This document shows positions 21,435 through 22,883 of a stretch of 22,883 bases of DNA, piece by piece. Each line of letters begins with the position of its first letter. Within the stretch, counting starts at the first letter, position 1. The position numbers and the translations under genes are program-made. The notes under the pieces are model-generated. The model saw only the letters and a list, made by a program, of their open reading frames with translations, was not told the origin of the DNA and did not search any database. The stretch lies in contig CAZNJB010000048.1 of assembly GCA_964573255.1 (NCBI GenBank), forward strand, positions 1 to 22,883. The letters are read 5' to 3'. This DNA is from CAYNUJ01 sp964573255 (lineage in GTDB: Bacteria; Bacteroidota; Ignavibacteria; Ignavibacteriales; Melioribacteraceae).

Positions 21435-22883
21435 TGAAAAAAATTATATACTTTATTTTAACTTTGTCAGTAACGGTAGTTGCTCAGCAGGGAAATAATC
21501 AAAGTGTGGAATTGCCCGAATTTATTATCACAGGAACGGAGCAAATTAAACTGCCTGTGTTAAAAAAGAAGAGACCGAAGTTAATAACATCATTATCTGA
21601 AGAATTTTTTCTGCCGACATACACCGCGGAGCAGGTTTCTCTTGTAAACTTTGATAATCCATTGAAAAATCGTATTGAAAGAAATGAACACCCGCAAACC
21701 TACGACGGTAAATTAATTATCGCTTCGGGTTTGTATACACTTCCTTACGGCAATTTTACTTTTGATAAGAATATAAAGCACGCGTTGCTCCATTTAAATG
21801 TTTTCGGTTTGAATGAATTGAATTATCTCCCTAATTCCGGATATAATGTATCCGGTGCAGAGGGAGGATTAACATTTTTCCTGAGCAAAAATTCTAAATT
21901 CTTGCCCGGATTAAAAATAAGTACAAATGTTAAAGCTTACAGAGATTCTTATCACTTATTCGCAGTTAATGGTTCGCCCGAAAGAAAAACAAAGGGTGGC
22001 AAAGCGGAAGTGGAATTTGCATATAAAATCAAACAGGAAATCAATTTTAATTTTGGTTTATCTGCTAATTTACTTAGCAGCGACGAGCTCGATTTTATTT
22101 TGAAAAAATATAGAATGTTCGGCAATAGTGAGTTTTCATTATCGAATATGGGAATAAATGTTTCCGGTGAATTTATTCGATTACATTCGAGTGGAATTTC
22201 TTTGAGTTCTGCAGATAAAGATTATCTGAATGCTACCGCAACTTTAAAATTAAAAACATCTAAATCTTTCATCACAAAGTTTGGTAGTCTGGTTACTGTA
22301 TTTGGATCAAAGGTGTTTATTTCACCCCTTGCTGTATTTCAAATAAAGATTGATGAAAATATTTTTATGTTTGGTGAATTCAATCCATATACCGAGTTTA
22401 TAACATCGGAAAATCATTTAAATAATAATCGTTATTTGGATTTATCGTCCGGTAGGTATAATTATGTGGAACATTCCTCATACATCAAATTAGCTTTCAA
22501 GTATGAACACAATAAAATGTTCGAAACCGGTGCGGGACTAACAATAGAAACCATAAAGGACCTGCCTTATTTTGAAGACAGATCGCTTAACGGCAAATTT
22601 GAAGTGTTCACTATTCCTAAAGCAAGACGTATTTCAGCTTTTATTGATTTGCTCTTCCATACTAATTATTGGGGACAGTTTTATTCACAATTTATTTTTA
22701 ATGATACCCGTAACGAAAGTTATGATGTTGTCCCTTATCAACCCATCATTGAACTTCACGGAAGTTATTCTTATACTTTCCGTTTCGGATTGCAAACTAA
22801 ATTGAACGCGGCATACTATTCTCAAATTTATACCGATTTTGTGAATCTGAATAAATTGAATGATTATTTAAATCTTTCATTAA
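21431..22883 (+). CDS. Outer-membrane beta-barrel-like protein, 3' end outside window
   Basis: An open frame of 484 codons runs from ATG 21431 (or 21434) to the window end without a stop. It starts with a signal peptide (MMKKIIYFILTLSVTVVAQQ) followed by ELPEFIITGTE, the motif found at the mature N terminus of many TonB-dependent-receptor-like or barrel proteins of Bacteroidota. From about residue 90 on, alternating hydrophobic/polar strands with turns (for example KLIIASGLYTLPYGNFTFDK and SYSYTFRFGLQTKLNAAYYS) look like transmembrane beta strands. No clear plug domain is seen, so I would not call it a true TonB receptor. It overlaps the TPR gene by four bases, and the two are probably coupled. 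Confidence 0.75.
   Translation, partial: MMKKIIYFILTLSVTVVAQQGNNQSVELPEFIITGTEQIKLPVLKKKRPKLITSLSEEFFLPTYTAEQVSLVNFDNPLKNRIERNEHPQTYDGKLIIASGLYTLPYGNFTFDKNIKHALLHLNVFGLNELNYLPNSGYNVSGAEGGLTFFLSKNSKFLPGLKISTNVKAYRDSYHLFAVNGSPERKTKGGKAEVEFAYKIKQEINFNFGLSANLLSSDELDFILKKYRMFGNSEFSLSNMGINVSGEFIRLHSSGISLSSADKDYLNATATLKLKTSKSFITKFGSLVTVFGSKVFISPLAVFQIKIDENIFMFGEFNPYTEFITSENHLNNNRYLDLSSGRYNYVEHSSYIKLAFKYEHNKMFETGAGLTIETIKDLPYFEDRSLNGKFEVFTIPKARRISAFIDLLFHTNYWGQFYSQFIFNDTRNESYDVVPYQPIIELHGSYSYTFRFGLQTKLNAAYYSQIYTDFVNLNKLNDYLNLSL

Noticed and set aside
1..22883. Mobile elements, CRISPR arrays, prophage or island boundaries
   Set aside because: No transposase, integrase, repeat-spacer pattern, or att-like duplication at the tRNA 3' end was seen, and base and codon use look even throughout.

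Overview
The window is about 23 kb of AT-rich, gene-dense bacterial chromosome. Several features suggest a Bacteroidota/Chlorobiota-type bacterium, most plausibly an Ignavibacteria-like lineage: promoters of the TTTG-N19-21-TAnnTTTG type, many short Sec signal peptides ending in AQ, large TPR proteins paired with outer-membrane barrels, a DUF92 lipid-kinase-like protein, and a sepiapterin-reductase-like SDR resembling the Chlorobium enzyme. This taxonomic call is an inference. I see no insertion sequence, integrase, phage gene or CRISPR array, so this looks like core chromosome rather than an island.

Region 1 (1-2471, + strand) holds a membrane-anchored LytR_C-domain protein whose N-terminal anchor lies upstream of the first ATG, next to an A13 run, followed by rsfS and argS in overlapping order. 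Region 2 (2439-6526, - strand) is a tight operon: surE, a VWA/BatA-like membrane protein, a bacteriohemerythrin and a ComF-family phosphoribosyltransferase, whose end overlaps argS. Region 3 (6711-9768, - strand) is a Fur-family regulator, an MBL-fold hydrolase and an exported M28 peptidase with a PDZ domain, closed by a terminator.

Region 4 (9908-13515, + strand) runs divergently from fur. Dodecin and a peroxiredoxin are followed by an intrinsic terminator. Only 12 nt after its U-tract (22 nt from hairpin to start codon) comes bcp, which is tightly coupled to a PTPS of the Cx5HGH type, folE and two SDR genes. The last four genes together look like a tetrahydrobiopterin-type pteridine pathway: GTP, to dihydroneopterin triphosphate, to 6-pyruvoyl-tetrahydropterin, to a reduced biopterin. 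A bidirectional terminator at 13555-13587 ends the operon.

Region 5 (13611-15875) is an envelope-stress module: an ECF sigma factor, an overlapping single-pass membrane anti-sigma-like protein with a strongly acidic exported tail, and two Spy/CpxP-like periplasmic proteins. One Spy-like gene is divergent and one is downstream. The divergent intergenic region carries a widely spaced perfect 8-bp inverted repeat (TTGGACAC/GTGTCCAA).

Region 6 (15927-22883, + strand) has tRNA-Leu(GAG) with a recognisable promoter, an exported TPR protein, a fusion of a phytol/dolichol-kinase-like domain with DUF92, a ~990-residue exported TPR protein, and a signal-peptide-bearing beta-barrel-like outer-membrane protein that runs off the window end. 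The last three genes overlap and probably act together in the envelope. No gene-free stretch exceeds 300 bases; the longest, 6527-6791, holds only the surE promoter and the M28 terminator.
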